Shown here piece after piece: positions 35,016-44,127 of a stretch of DNA of 54,383 nucleotides (the stretch's first letter is position 1; each line of letters starts with the position of its first letter). The position numbers and the translations under genes are program-made. The notes under the pieces are model-generated. The model was not told the DNA's origin. It did no database searches and saw only the letters and a list, made by a program, of their open reading frames with translations. This stretch comes from Streptomyces sp. ICBB 8177 (GTDB taxonomy: Bacteria; Actinomycetota; Actinomycetes; Streptomycetales; Streptomycetaceae). The DNA is taken from positions 1,657,790 to 1,712,172 of the forward strand of contig NZ_NSKH01000018.1 of assembly GCF_003144095.1 (NCBI RefSeq), read 5' to 3'.

Positions 35016-37197
35016 GGTGCGCCTTCTCCCAAGCGGTCCCGGATCCGAAACTGGTATTGACCTGATTCGCCACAGTGTTCTGAAGGTCAGTGATCGTCGC
35101 GCTGTTCAGATGGTGCATTCGAGCTGCTCGCGTGACCGCCGCTTGGGCCGCCCGGAGAGCTGAATCGCGCGCTGCGGAGTACTGGTCCATGGCTGAGGCC
35201 CGGGCGGCGAGTGCGTTGTCGTGCTTGATGGTGTCCATGATGCTGTCGTTGAGGTCGTCCTGCACCCATTCCGAGACGGTACCGACAATGGGCACCGCCT
35301 CGGTGACGTGTTCCAGTGCCTTGTCCGCGCCCACCGCGACGATGCGAGTGGCCCACTTGTCGGCGAGGGCAGAGTTCTCGTTGAAGTCCTTGTCGCTCTG
35401 GGCGGAAGAGTCGTGTACTGCCTGCGCGCGAGCACCGCTCATCAGACCCGCAATAGTAGTGCCCGGGCCCGTGGCGTTCATGACCCGCTGGGACAGCGGC
35501 ACCGCGGATCCGTTGTGCGCGGCCACCTCCCGGTCGATGAGGTTGCCGGTGAACGCTTGGTTCGCGCCGGTGATCGCGGCATAGGCGTGAGAATCGGACC
35601 CCACGGCACCCAGGAATGCCGCCGCCTTCCCAAGGCCACCATTCTTTTCGAAGTCTGCAGGTGCGCCGAACGACGAGATGTCCGTATAGCCGCTCACCCC
35701 CCGCTGGAAGTCCGCGATGTAATCCGCGCTCATGTCCCCGAGGTCCGCCCGCAAGTTGGCGAACTTCGCCGGGTGGTCGTCGTCGCCGTCGAGCCAGTCG
35801 GGGTGTCCGCCCAGGGTGTTGACCACCGTGCTCATGATCGACGCACCCGTCTTCGAATGCGGCACCGCCGCGCTCAGCAAACTGCTGCCGTACGGGCGGC
35901 CCGTGGTGGCCGCCTCCAGTGCCGCTCCGAAGCCCTGGCAGTCGGCCGGGCCCTTGAACGCCACCAGCGTTCCGCCCGCCGCCGCCTCCGCGTACGGCCA
36001 CTGCCGCTGGTTGAGCAGGTACTGCAGCCGGTGCTGCGGGGCGGCGGGGTCCAGGAAGGCCTGGGCCGCGGCCGGTTCCTTGCCCATGATGCCCAGCAGG
36101 CCGTCCAGGGGATCGGTCAGCGTCCCCGGCGGAACGCTGCCGTTGATCGGGTTCCAGATCCCTGACTGCGCCTTCTCGGCGGCGATGATCCCGTCGCCCA
36201 CGTCCGACAGGAACTGCGTCCCGTAGCCGTCGCCGCCGTGGCTCATCAGGGTCACGAGCGACTGGTAGCCGTAGACCGGCTCCAGGTTGTCGCCGAAGCT
36301 GTGGGTGCCCGCCTTGGTCAGCTGCTTCACCCAGCGCTGGTAGAACGCCGACTTCGGGTCCTTCGTGGCCGAGGCGAGGGAGAGGGCCACTTCCGACTCC
36401 AGGGACGCGTACGGGCCACGGGCGTCCTTGGCGCCGCTGTTGGACAGGTGGTTCAGCGTGGTCGCCAGCCGCAACGTGTTGTCCGCGCCCAGCGAGGTCA
36501 GCAGCGTCTGGCTGAAGTCCGTGTCGTGGTCGCCGGAACGCATGAGCATCTGCAAGTGGCTCATGTCCTCGCCGGTCAGCTTGCCGGCCGAGTCCAGTTG
36601 CAGCGCGAGTCGTGCCGCCTCGTGGGCGTCGTCACGGGCGATGTCGCCGTCCGCGGAGGCGTTGAAGTCGGAGTCCGTCGGAAGGGCCTCGTACCGCGAC
36701 GCCGCGTCCAGCGCCACCCGTACCCCGTAGTCCTCGTCCTGAAGACTCGACAGCGCGTCGCCGATGCGCCGGGCCCAGTCCTCGGCGGCCTGGGCACCGC
36801 TGTCCTTCGACAGGTGCGGGTCGTAGTCGGGGTTGCGCGGGTCGGCGGAGACCGAGCCGTCGGGGCCGACGATCATCCCGGCGGCCTGCGCCCGGCTCAC
36901 CGTCTTCTTCAGGGCGCTCTGCAACGGGGCCAGCTTCGCCTCGGCCTCCTTCAGGATCGAGGCGACCGCCTGGGCCTCCTTCTGGGCGGCCTGGATGTCC
37001 TGGATGTCGCTGAGCGACGTGCCGACCGAGGCCTGCGCGCTCACTCCGGTCCAACTGCCGTCCGTGCTCACGCTGAGCACCTTGTTGCGGTACGTGGTGG
37101 CCATGTCGCCGAACTTGCCCGCCATCGCGCTCCACTGCCTGGCGGCGTCCCCGAGCTTGGACAGGTCGGCCGTCATGGCCTCGTGGTACGTGACCAT
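35008..37197 (-). CDS. Large T7SS-associated protein with WXG-like N-terminus (DUF6571-like), candidate secreted toxin
   Basis: 729 aa, no signal peptide. Residues ~5-110 form a WXG-like helical hairpin (LSKLGDAARQWSAMAGKFGDMATTYRN..DGSWTGVSAQASVGTSL). The middle (~130-480; AQAAEDWARRIGDALSSLQDEDYGVRVAL, YGYQSLVTLMSHGGDGYGTQFLSDVGDGI) matches the large actinobacterial proteins I know as DUF6571. The last ~230 residues (AYAAITGANQAFTG .. VPIVGTVSEWVQDDLNDSI) are less regular and encoded by visibly lower-GC sequence. GAGGGGG lies ~8 nt before ATG 37197. Preceded by a small Esx-like gene and overlapped by a lipoprotein gene. No catalytic motif is recognised. Confidence 0.65.
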   Translation of the reverse strand: MVTYHEAMTADLSKLGDAARQWSAMAGKFGDMATTYRNKVLSVSTDGSWTGVSAQASVGTSLSDIQDIQAAQKEAQAVASILKEAEAKLAPLQSALKKTVSRAQAAGMIVGPDGSVSADPRNPDYDPHLSKDSGAQAAEDWARRIGDALSSLQDEDYGVRVALDAASRYEALPTDSDFNASADGDIARDDAHEAARLALQLDSAGKLTGEDMSHLQMLMRSGDHDTDFSQTLLTSLGADNTLRLATTLNHLSNSGAKDARGPYASLESEVALSLASATKDPKSAFYQRWVKQLTKAGTHSFGDNLEPVYGYQSLVTLMSHGGDGYGTQFLSDVGDGIIAAEKAQSGIWNPINGSVPPGTLTDPLDGLLGIMGKEPAAAQAFLDPAAPQHRLQYLLNQRQWPYAEAAAGGTLVAFKGPADCQGFGAALEAATTGRPYGSSLLSAAVPHSKTGASIMSTVVNTLGGHPDWLDGDDDHPAKFANLRADLGDMSADYIADFQRGVSGYTDISSFGAPADFEKNGGLGKAAAFLGAVGSDSHAYAAITGANQAFTGNLIDREVAAHNGSAVPLSQRVMNATGPGTTIAGLMSGARAQAVHDSSAQSDKDFNENSALADKWATRIVAVGADKALEHVTEAVPIVGTVSEWVQDDLNDSIMDTIKHDNALAARASAMDQYSAARDSALRAAQAAVTRAARMHHLNSATITDLQNTVANQVNTSFGSGTAWEKAHHG

Positions 37198-37210
37198 GCG
37201 GTCGTCCCCC

Positions 37211-37621
37211 TCAGAACTGCGACAGCTTGGAGTACGGCGGCACCGGGTACTCGGTCGCCGGATTCAGCAACGGACCGGTGCCGAACGACGACGCCGTCGC
37301 GCCGTCGTTGTCGCCGAAGAGCGTGTTCGTGCCGCTCAGCGCCCGTTGCGCCGCCGTGAAACGGCCGTTCAGCGTCGCCACCTGGCGGTGCCACTCGGTG
37401 AGCGCGTCCGACAGGCCCGCGGCGGTCTCCCAGCCCTTCAGCCCGGCGACCGCCTCGTGCGTCGCGCTGTCCGCGCTGGAGCCGTCCGTCTTCAGGTCGG
37501 TCGCCAGACCGTGCAACGCCGTGACGGCCGCCTTCTTCGCCGCCGGGCTCGACGCCAGGTTCTTCATGCTGCCCGGCGCCGGGAACCGCAGGCCGGTGCC
37601 GCCGTCGTTCGTGTCGCTCAT
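37211..37621 (-). CDS. Small helical Esx-like protein between eccC and the 729-aa gene
   Basis: 136 aa, no signal peptide. Two long helices are likely (KNLASSPAAKKAAVTALHGLATDLKTDG and TAAGLSDALTEWHRQVATLNGRFTAAQRAL) with KGWET between them, an Esx/WXG100-like pattern without a canonical W-x-G turn. The C-terminal FGTGPLLNPATEYPVPPYSKL is Pro-rich. AGGGGG lies 8 nt before ATG 37621. 54 bases after eccC and 13 bases before the 729-aa gene, so it is probably the helical partner or chaperone of that product. Confidence 0.7.
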   Translation of the reverse strand: MSDTNDGGTGLRFPAPGSMKNLASSPAAKKAAVTALHGLATDLKTDGSSADSATHEAVAGLKGWETAAGLSDALTEWHRQVATLNGRFTAAQRALSGTNTLFGDNDGATASSFGTGPLLNPATEYPVPPYSKLSQF

Positions 37622-37675
37622 CTCGCCCACCCCCTGTACGCATGCGATGACGTGACGCTAGCGCATCGCCGCCCC

Positions 37676-40600
37676 TCAATGCCCCGGCAGCCACCCCAGT
37701 TGCACCAGCGGCACACCCCTCTTGCGGGAGACGAAGAAGCCCCGGCCGGGCGGCATCGGGCGCGGGCGGACCGGGCCCAGCAGTTCGCCCTCGGCCGGGT
37801 CACCGGACAGCACGACGCCCTGCGCGCCCAGCTCCCGAACCCGCTGCGTGAACGGCTCGTACAACGCACGCCCCGCGCCACCCGTGCTGCGGGCCACGAT
37901 GAAGCGCACGCCCACGTCGCGGGCGAAGGGAAGGTTGTCCACCAGGACCGACAGCGGGTTGGACGGTCCGGAGGCGACCAGCTCGTAGTCGTCGACGATG
38001 ACGAAGACCTGCGGTCCCGACCACCAGCTGCGGTCGCGCAACTGCTGGGGTGTGACGTCGGGTTGGGGAGCGCGCCGGGTCATCAGCGCGTTCAGCTCGT
38101 TCATGTGCAGTTCCAGCGACGACGCCACCGGCGCGTACTCCAGCAGGTGCTGCTCGGGCAGCGCGCCCAGCAGTGAACGCCGGTAGTCGCCCACGACGAT
38201 CACCGCCTCCTCGGGCGTGTACCGCTCGGCGATCTGCTTGGCGAACAGCCGCAGCAGCGAGGTCTTGCCCGACTCGCTGTCGCCGAACACCACGAAGAAC
38301 GGGTCGGTCTCGAAGTCCACGAAGACCGGGGCCAGGTCGTTCTCGTCGAGGGCGAACGCCACGCCCCGGCGCGGGTGCTCGAAGCCCTTCGGCAGCCGGT
38401 CCGCGGGCACCTGCCGCGGCAGCAGCCGCACCTTCGGCGCGTGCGCGTGCGGCCACGCCTGGGCCACCGCGCGCACCAGCGCCGACGTGGCCTGCGGCAG
38501 GTCCTCGGCGAAACCGGTGGCGTCCACCCGCGGCTGCGCGGCCATGAAGTGCAGGCGCTCGGGCACCTGGCCCCGGCCGGGCACGCCCGCCGGCACGTTG
38601 GCGGCGACCTTGCGGTCGAACTCGGAGTCCAGCGTGTCGCCGAGGCGCAGTTCGAGGCGGCCCAGCAGCAGGTCCTTCAGCGCGGCGCGGACCTCCATGT
38701 AGCGGGCGGCCGAGACGACCACGTGGACGCCGTAGCCCAGACCCCGGGCGGCGATGTCGGTGACGACCGCCTCCAGCGCCTCGTGGTCGGCCCGGAACGC
38801 GCCCCAGCCGTCCACCACGAGGAAGACGTCGCCCCAGTGCTCGTCCGGCAGCTCACCGGCGGCGCGGCGCCTGCGATAGGTGCCGATGGAGTCGATGCCG
38901 TTCGCGCGGAAGAACTCCTCGCGCCGCGCCAGCACCCCCGCGACCTCGGCGACGGTACGGCGCACCCGCTCCGGGTCCAGCCGGGACGCCACACCGCCGA
39001 CATGCGGCAGGTCCGCGACCGAGCTGAGCGCGCCACCGCCGAAGTCCAGCCCGTAGAACTGGACTTCACGCGGCGTGTGGGTCAGCGCGAACGAGCAGAT
39101 CAGGGTGCGCAGCAGCGTGGACTTGCCGGAACGCGGCCCGCCCACGACGAGCATGTGCCCGGCCGCGCCGGAGAAGTCGCGCACCAGCGGATCACGGCGT
39201 TGCTCGAACGGCTTGTCCACCACGCCCACCGGCACGCACAGCCTGCCCAGGTGCGGATAGCCGGCTGCGGTCAGCCCGCGGCCCTCGACGGGGGCGAGCG
39301 GCGGCAGGAGTTCGTCCAGCGGCGGCGCCTCGTTCAGCGGCGGCAGCCACACCCGGTGCGCCGGCGGGCCCTGCCCTTCCAGCCGCCCGGCGACCACGTC
39401 CAGCACGGTGGCCGCCTGACCCGCCTCGTCCCGGCCGTCCGGCAGCGGCGAACCGGCCGGGTCGGGCGCTGCGTAGGTCACCGGCACCGGCGCCGCGGTG
39501 AACAGCGCGGGCCGCCGCTGAACGGCCGGCGAGCCGTCACCGGAGGCGGTCGTGCCCGGGCGGTACGGCCCGGAGACGTAGGCCGCCTTGAAGCGGACCA
39601 TCTCGTCGGTGCCGAACTTCAGGTAGCCGGAGCCGGGGATGGACGGCAGGTGGTAGGCGTCCGGCACGCCGAGGGCGGCACGCGACTCGGCGGCGGAGAA
39701 GGTGCGCAGGCCGATGCGGTACGACAGATAGGTGTCCAGGCCGCGCAGCCTGCCCTCCTCCAGCCGTTGCGAGGCCAGCAGCAGGTGCACGCCGAGCGAA
39801 CGGCCGATGCGGCCGATCTGGATGAACATGTCGATGAAGTCCGGCTTGGCGCTGAGCAGTTCGCTGAACTCGTCGACCACCAGCAGCAGCGAGGCCAGCG
39901 GTTCCAGCGGAGCGCCGCTCGCCCGGGCCCGCTCGTAGTCGTGGATGTTGGCGAAGTTGCCCGCCGCGCGCAGCAGCTCCTGGCGCCGTTGCAGCTCGCC
40001 GGTGATCGAGTCGCGCATCCGGTCGACCAGGGTCAGGTCGTCCGCCAGGTTGGTGATGACCGCGGCTACGTGCGGCAGCTCCGACATGCCGGCGAAGGTC
40101 GCGCCGCCCTTGAAGTCGGCGAGCACGAAGTTCAGCGCCTCAGAGGAGTGGGTGACCGCCAGCCCCAGCACCAGGGTGCGCAGCAGTTCCGACTTGCCGG
40201 AGCCGGTGGCGCCGACGCACAGGCCGTGCGGGCCCATGCCCTCCAGCGCCGCCTCCTTCAGGTCGATGACGACCGGGCGGCCGTCCTGGCCGACGCCGAT
40301 GGGCACCCGCAGCCGTTCGTGCGCCGAACGCGGACGCCACGTCCTGGCCACGTCCACCGACGCCGCGTCGCCGAGCGCGAGCATGTCGGTGAACTCCAGG
40401 TTGGTCAGCAGCGGTTCCTCACCGTCGTCGGTGCCCAGCCGCAGCGGGGCCAGCTGCCGGGCGAGCGCCTCGGCGCCCGGGTACGGCAGGGCGTCGGGCA
40501 CGCCGGTGTACACCATGCCGTCCGGCGTCTCGGTGCGCAGTTCGTGCGGATGGACGACGACCGACAACATCCCGAGCGGCTCGCGCAGTTCACCGGGGAG

Positions 40601-41629
40601 CAACTGCACCACGGTGACGCCCTGGAACCCCTCGGCCGAGGCGATGGCGGCCTCCGCGGGCACGGTCACGCCGTCGATCACGATCACCAGGTGCGGCTGG
40701 TCAAGCAGCGGCTGCGCGGAGCGGTGGAAGCGCGGACGGCCCTCCAGGTACGGCCGCAGCGACTCCTCCAGCTCGGGAACGTCGGCGCACAACAGCCGCC
40801 GGGTGCCGGCGCCGTCCAGCGTGCCGGGCAGCTGGGTGTGCGGCAGCCACTTGGCCCACTCCCACTCGTCCGCCGAGCCGTGCCCGGCGGCGACCGCGAT
40901 CACCAGGTCCTCGGGGGAGTGCAGGGTCGCCAGCTGGGCCACCATCGCCCGCGCCGTCCCGTACACCGCGTCGGGCGCGCCGGAGAGCGTCAGGTGGTAG
41001 AAGGCCCGCAGGCTGATCGCCATCGGCAACCCGTCCAGGGACCCGTGGGCCGCCAGGAAGCGCCGCATCGCCGACGCGGTGAGCGGTTCCAGCTCCTCCA
41101 CCGGCGCCGTGGTGGGCGCGACCAGCGGGGTCGCCAGCCGCTGCGCGCCCAGGCCGAGCCTCACGTGGGCGAAGTCCGCGTCGCTCACCCGCCGTTCCCA
41201 CACCCGGTCGCCCTGCGCCACCACCGCCCACAGCTGGTCCGGCTCGGGGTGCTGGTGCAGTTGCGCGGTGCGCTGCGCGTGCGCCGTGCGGCGGACCTGC
41301 TTGCGCACCCCGGCCAGGTACTTGAAGTAGTCGCGCCGCGCCTGCGCCATCTGCCCCGAGGGGCCCTGCCGCATCCGCACCGCCTGGGTGACGCCCATCA
41401 CCGCGGTCGAGGCGACCATCAGACCGCCCATCACCTTCATGAACGCCTGCGTGCCCGGCATGAAGAAGAACGCCGACGAGGAGGCCATCCCCAGCATCGG
41501 CAACAGCGTCATCAACAGGCCCTGCTCCTGCCCGCGGGGCAGTTCCGGAGGGGTCTCCAGCCGGACCTCCTGCGCGGGCACCTCGGGCGGCACCGCCCTG
41601 GGCGGGCGTTTGACGACGACCACGCTCAC
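37676..41629 (-). CDS. eccC: Type VII secretion ATPase EccC (fused EccCa-EccCb)
   Basis: 1317 aa, FtsK/SpoIIIE-type motor of the ESX system. N-terminal VSVVVVKRPPR.., two membrane helices (about residues 35-85), then three tandem ATPase modules: GATGSGKSE at ~473 with Walker B LLLVVDEFSELL; GGPRSGKST at ~830 with degenerate VFLVVDGWGAF; GDSESGKTS at ~1116 with VFVIVDDYEL. The single-chain form, rather than split EccCa/EccCb, is known for several ESX systems. It recognises WXG100 substrates by their YxxxD/E tails. GTG 41629 is chosen from family N-termini; a TTG at 41647 is also in frame. First gene of a four-gene minus unit, divergent from eccD. Confidence 0.93.
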   Translation of the reverse strand: MSVVVVKRPPRAVPPEVPAQEVRLETPPELPRGQEQGLLMTLLPMLGMASSSAFFFMPGTQAFMKVMGGLMVASTAVMGVTQAVRMRQGPSGQMAQARRDYFKYLAGVRKQVRRTAHAQRTAQLHQHPEPDQLWAVVAQGDRVWERRVSDADFAHVRLGLGAQRLATPLVAPTTAPVEELEPLTASAMRRFLAAHGSLDGLPMAISLRAFYHLTLSGAPDAVYGTARAMVAQLATLHSPEDLVIAVAAGHGSADEWEWAKWLPHTQLPGTLDGAGTRRLLCADVPELEESLRPYLEGRPRFHRSAQPLLDQPHLVIVIDGVTVPAEAAIASAEGFQGVTVVQLLPGELREPLGMLSVVVHPHELRTETPDGMVYTGVPDALPYPGAEALARQLAPLRLGTDDGEEPLLTNLEFTDMLALGDAASVDVARTWRPRSAHERLRVPIGVGQDGRPVVIDLKEAALEGMGPHGLCVGATGSGKSELLRTLVLGLAVTHSSEALNFVLADFKGGATFAGMSELPHVAAVITNLADDLTLVDRMRDSITGELQRRQELLRAAGNFANIHDYERARASGAPLEPLASLLLVVDEFSELLSAKPDFIDMFIQIGRIGRSLGVHLLLASQRLEEGRLRGLDTYLSYRIGLRTFSAAESRAALGVPDAYHLPSIPGSGYLKFGTDEMVRFKAAYVSGPYRPGTTASGDGSPAVQRRPALFTAAPVPVTYAAPDPAGSPLPDGRDEAGQAATVLDVVAGRLEGQGPPAHRVWLPPLNEAPPLDELLPPLAPVEGRGLTAAGYPHLGRLCVPVGVVDKPFEQRRDPLVRDFSGAAGHMLVVGGPRSGKSTLLRTLICSFALTHTPREVQFYGLDFGGGALSSVADLPHVGGVASRLDPERVRRTVAEVAGVLARREEFFRANGIDSIGTYRRRRAAGELPDEHWGDVFLVVDGWGAFRADHEALEAVVTDIAARGLGYGVHVVVSAARYMEVRAALKDLLLGRLELRLGDTLDSEFDRKVAANVPAGVPGRGQVPERLHFMAAQPRVDATGFAEDLPQATSALVRAVAQAWPHAHAPKVRLLPRQVPADRLPKGFEHPRRGVAFALDENDLAPVFVDFETDPFFVVFGDSESGKTSLLRLFAKQIAERYTPEEAVIVVGDYRRSLLGALPEQHLLEYAPVASSLELHMNELNALMTRRAPQPDVTPQQLRDRSWWSGPQVFVIVDDYELVASGPSNPLSVLVDNLPFARDVGVRFIVARSTGGAGRALYEPFTQRVRELGAQGVVLSGDPAEGELLGPVRPRPMPPGRGFFVSRKRGVPLVQLGWLPGH

Positions 41630-41764
41630 CGAAGCATCAATCCTCAATGCGGACGGGGACGACTTCCGGGTCAGCTGGCCTCAGCTCCGCGCCGCCGCCG
41701 GGTGGCGACGGCCTCCCCCCGCGCGATCGACGATCCTACTGAACACGTCAACGTCCTTGCCCGA

Positions 41765-41770
41765 TAGGGT
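41765..41770 (+). promoter_or_regulatory. Candidate -10 of eccD
   Basis: TAGGGT, with TGAACA 19 bases upstream (41740-41745), in the 183-base eccC/eccD divergent gap. The start would be near 41777, 36 bases before GTG 41813. The minus-strand eccC promoter was not resolved. Confidence 0.35.
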
Positions 41771-41812
41771 TGCTGGCCGCATCACCACGAAACCCAAGGG
41801 GGGAACCGCGAG

Positions 41813-43261
41813 GTGAGCACGACCGCAGCGACCGGCTTCAGCCGCGTCACCGTCGTCGCACCCGACAGCCGGATCGACGTCGCCCTGCCCGAGGACATCC
41901 CGCTCGCCGACCTCAACCCCGAGATCCTTCGGCTGTCCGGGCAGACGCAGCCGCCGGACGCGCCCACCGGATGGCATCTGGTGCGCCGCGACGGCACCGT
42001 GCTGGACCCCGCCCGCAGCCTCGCCGCCCAACGCGTGCTCGACGGCGAGGTGCTGAGCCTGCGCCCGTTCGCCGAGTCGCTGCCGCCCGCGGTCTACGAC
42101 GACGTGGTGGACGCCGTGGCCGCCGCGGTCGCCACCGACCGCCGCCGCTGGAGCGAGGAGCTGATGCGGGCCGCCGGACTCACCGGCGGGGTGCTGCTGC
42201 TGGCGCTGACGGCGCTGGTGCTGTGGTGCGCCGACCCGGTGCGCCACGACATGCACGGACTGCCCGGTGTGATCGCCGCGGCGGCCGGCGTGCTGCTCAC
42301 CGCCCTGGCCGCGGTGCGCGCCCGGGTCTACGACGACCGCGGCTCGGCCGTGGCGTTCGGGCTCGGCGCGCTGCCGCTGCTGCTGCTCGCGGGCTCCGCC
42401 GTCGTCGCCCCCGACGCCGGGCAGGGACCGGGCCGCCTGCAGTTCCTGCTGGGCTGCGTCACCGTCCTCGTCGCGTCAACCCTGCTCATCGCCCTCACCC
42501 CGAACGGGGACGCCCCGTTCGTGGCCGCCGGGACCGCCGCCGCCGTCGGCACCCTGGCCGCCTTCGCCGCGGTCCTCACCGAGGCGGCTCCCTCCCACGC
42601 CGCCGCGATCTGCGCGGTCCTCGCGGTCGCCGCGACCGCGTTCCTACCCGCGCTGTCCGCCCGCTTCGCGCGACTGCCCATCGGCTTCGCCACGCCGCGC
42701 CCGGACGACACCGGCGGGGCGCGGGACGCCGAGCCGGTGGACGAGGTGCGGATCGCGGCGCGGGCCCGGCGCGGCCACGAGATGCTGCTCGGCCTGGTCG
42801 GCGGTTGCAGCGCGGTCGTGGTGGGCTGCGGCGCGGTGCTGGGCTTCTCGCACTCCGCCTGGGCCCAGCTGCTCGCGCTGGCCACCGGACTCGCCGCGCT
42901 GATGCGGGCCCGGCTCTTCCGGTACACCGCCCAGGTCGGCTGCCTGCTGGTCGCCGGGCTCGGCGCGATCGCGCTGCTGGTGCTCGGGCTGGCGCTGCAC
43001 CCGCCGGCCGCCGAGGCGCACGCCCTGCTCGCCGGCGACCACGCGCGGGCGGACATCCGTACGCTGTGGCTGGCCGGGAGCGTGGCCGCCGGGGCCGGGG
43101 TGCTGGCCGCGATCGCGCTGATCGTGCCGAAGAAGGGGGTCTCCCCGTTCTGGGGCAGGCTGCTGGACCTCGCCGAGGGCGCCGTGCTGCTGTCGCTGGT
43201 GCCGCTGTGCCTGGCGGTGCTCGACGTGTACGCGGCCGCGCGGGGGATGGGCTCCGGCTGA
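41813..43261 (+). CDS. eccD: Type VII secretion integral membrane protein EccD
   Basis: 482 aa. The N-terminal ~95 residues are the ubiquitin-like domain (FSRVTVVAPDSRIDVALPEDIPLADLNPEIL..VRRDGTVLDPARSLAAQRVLDGEVLSLRP), followed by about eleven hydrophobic helices that form the ESX membrane vestibule (for example GVLLLALTALVLWCADPV, LPLLLLAGSAVVAPDAG, LLSLVPLCLAVLDVYA). GTG 41813 has a GGGGGG ribosome site. It is on its own promoter, divergent from eccC, and ends the T7SS locus. Confidence 0.92.
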   Translation: MSTTAATGFSRVTVVAPDSRIDVALPEDIPLADLNPEILRLSGQTQPPDAPTGWHLVRRDGTVLDPARSLAAQRVLDGEVLSLRPFAESLPPAVYDDVVDAVAAAVATDRRRWSEELMRAAGLTGGVLLLALTALVLWCADPVRHDMHGLPGVIAAAAGVLLTALAAVRARVYDDRGSAVAFGLGALPLLLLAGSAVVAPDAGQGPGRLQFLLGCVTVLVASTLLIALTPNGDAPFVAAGTAAAVGTLAAFAAVLTEAAPSHAAAICAVLAVAATAFLPALSARFARLPIGFATPRPDDTGGARDAEPVDEVRIAARARRGHEMLLGLVGGCSAVVVGCGAVLGFSHSAWAQLLALATGLAALMRARLFRYTAQVGCLLVAGLGAIALLVLGLALHPPAAEAHALLAGDHARADIRTLWLAGSVAAGAGVLAAIALIVPKKGVSPFWGRLLDLAEGAVLLSLVPLCLAVLDVYAAARGMGSG

Positions 43262-43270
43262 CCGGAGCGA

Positions 43271-43297
43271 GGACCGCCGCCCGGCCGTGGGCGGTCC
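43271..43297 (+). terminator. Hairpin after eccD
   Basis: GGACCGCC (43271-43278) pairs with GGCGGTCC (43290-43297) around 11 bases, ten bases after the eccD stop. Separates the T7SS locus from rpsO. Confidence 0.5.
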
Positions 43298-43332
43298 CGC
43301 CGGCCCGGGAACGGCCCTCGGACAGGGGCTGG

Positions 43333-43338
43333 TACTCT
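43333..43338 (+). promoter_or_regulatory. Candidate -10 of rpsO
   Basis: TACTCT fits TANNNT. No clear -35. A start near 43345 gives a ~100-base leader to the rpsO GTG. Confidence 0.35.
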
Positions 43339-43445
43339 GGGTGACGGCCGTGTGTCCACCCGGCCCTCTCGCTCGCCGAGTACCCGACGTTCCCCTGAGA
43401 AGCAGACCAGGGGCGCTCGCGAGCACGTAGACCCAAGGAGTAAGT

Positions 43446-43733
43446 GTGCCGCTCGACGCCGCAGTAAAGAAGCAGATCGTCGCGGAATTCGGTACCAAGG
43501 AGGGCGACACCGGCTCCCCCGAGGTCCAGGTCGCCCTGCTGACCCGCCGGATCACCGACCTGACCGAGCACCTGAAGACCCACAAGCACGACCACCACTC
43601 GCGCCGTGGTCTGCTGCTCCTGGTCGGCCAGCGCCGCCGCCTGCTGCAGTACCTGGCCAAGAAGGACATCACGCGCTTCCGCGCCCTGGTCGAGCGCCTC
43701 GGCATCCGCCGCGGCGCGGCGGGCGCCCGCTGA
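43446..43733 (+). CDS. rpsO: 30S ribosomal protein S15
   Basis: 95 aa, slightly longer than the usual 89 because of a short C-terminal RRGAAGAR extension. [58 protein letters not shown] is the S15 signature; it binds 16S rRNA at the three-way junction h20-h22. GTG 43446 follows AAGGAG by 6-7 nt. It is linked to pnp, as in most bacteria, across a hairpin-rich 394-base spacer. Confidence 0.96.
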   Translation: MPLDAAVKKQIVAEFGTKEGDTGSPEVQVALLTRRITDLTEHLKTHKHDHHSRRGLLLLVGQRRRLLQYLAKKDITRFRALVERLGIRRGAAGAR

Positions 43734-43745
43734 GACGTCGTGAAG

Positions 43746-43776
43746 GGGAGCGGTTCCCGACCCGGGGGCCGCTCCC
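43746..43776 (+). terminator. rpsO terminator / rpsO-pnp processing hairpin
   Basis: GGGAGCGG (43746-43753) pairs with CCGCTCCC (43769-43776), directly followed by TTT; loop 15 bases. It may terminate part of rpsO transcription or be an RNase III-type processing site. Confidence 0.55.
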
Positions 43777-43779
43777 TTT

Positions 43780-43850
43780 GCCGTACGTGAGGACCGCGCG
43801 CGAGGCGGCGCCGATGTCGCCGTACGTGTGACGGTTGTTCGCCGTACGTG
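43780..43850. repeat. Three copies of GCCGTACGTG in the rpsO-pnp spacer
   Basis: Identical 10-mers start at 43780, 43819 and 43841 (spacings 39 and 22), the last two followed by TG. They lie just upstream of the pnp -10-like TAGTCT (43871-43876). Possible operator sites. Confidence 0.5.
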
Positions 43851-43870
43851 TGGCCGGACCGCGAGGTTTG

Positions 43871-43876
43871 TAGTCT
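43871..43876 (+). promoter_or_regulatory. Candidate -10 of pnp
   Basis: TAGTCT fits TANNNT, with a start near 43883 and a ~245-base leader before pnp. No clear -35. Confidence 0.35.
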
Positions 43877-44081
43877 GGCCTGGAAAGAACAGAACAAAGG
43901 AGGAGCGCCCGCGCCTGCCGACCGCCGAGTCGGTGCCAGAGGCGCCGGTCCTCGGTAGTGGCCCCCGGGTCGCGCCGCACGGTGGACGACCACCGCACGA
44001 CGTGGCACCCCGGTGGCTTCGATCGAAGACCGGCCCGGCCGGGACCGCCGTGTCCGGCGGTGCGGCGCTCCACCGCGGAAG

Positions 44082-44105
44082 GCTCCGGGGCAGGCGCCCC
44101 GGAGC
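44082..44105 (+). promoter_or_regulatory. 10-bp hairpin in the pnp leader, next to the ribosome site
   Basis: GCTCCGGGGC (44082-44091) and GCCCCGGAGC (44096-44105) pair perfectly around AGGC, six bases before the AAGGAG box (44112-44117). PNPase commonly controls its own mRNA through leader hairpins cut by RNase III (known in E. coli), so this is a good candidate site. Confidence 0.5.
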
Positions 44106-44127
44106 GGACACAAGGAGAATTCCCATA

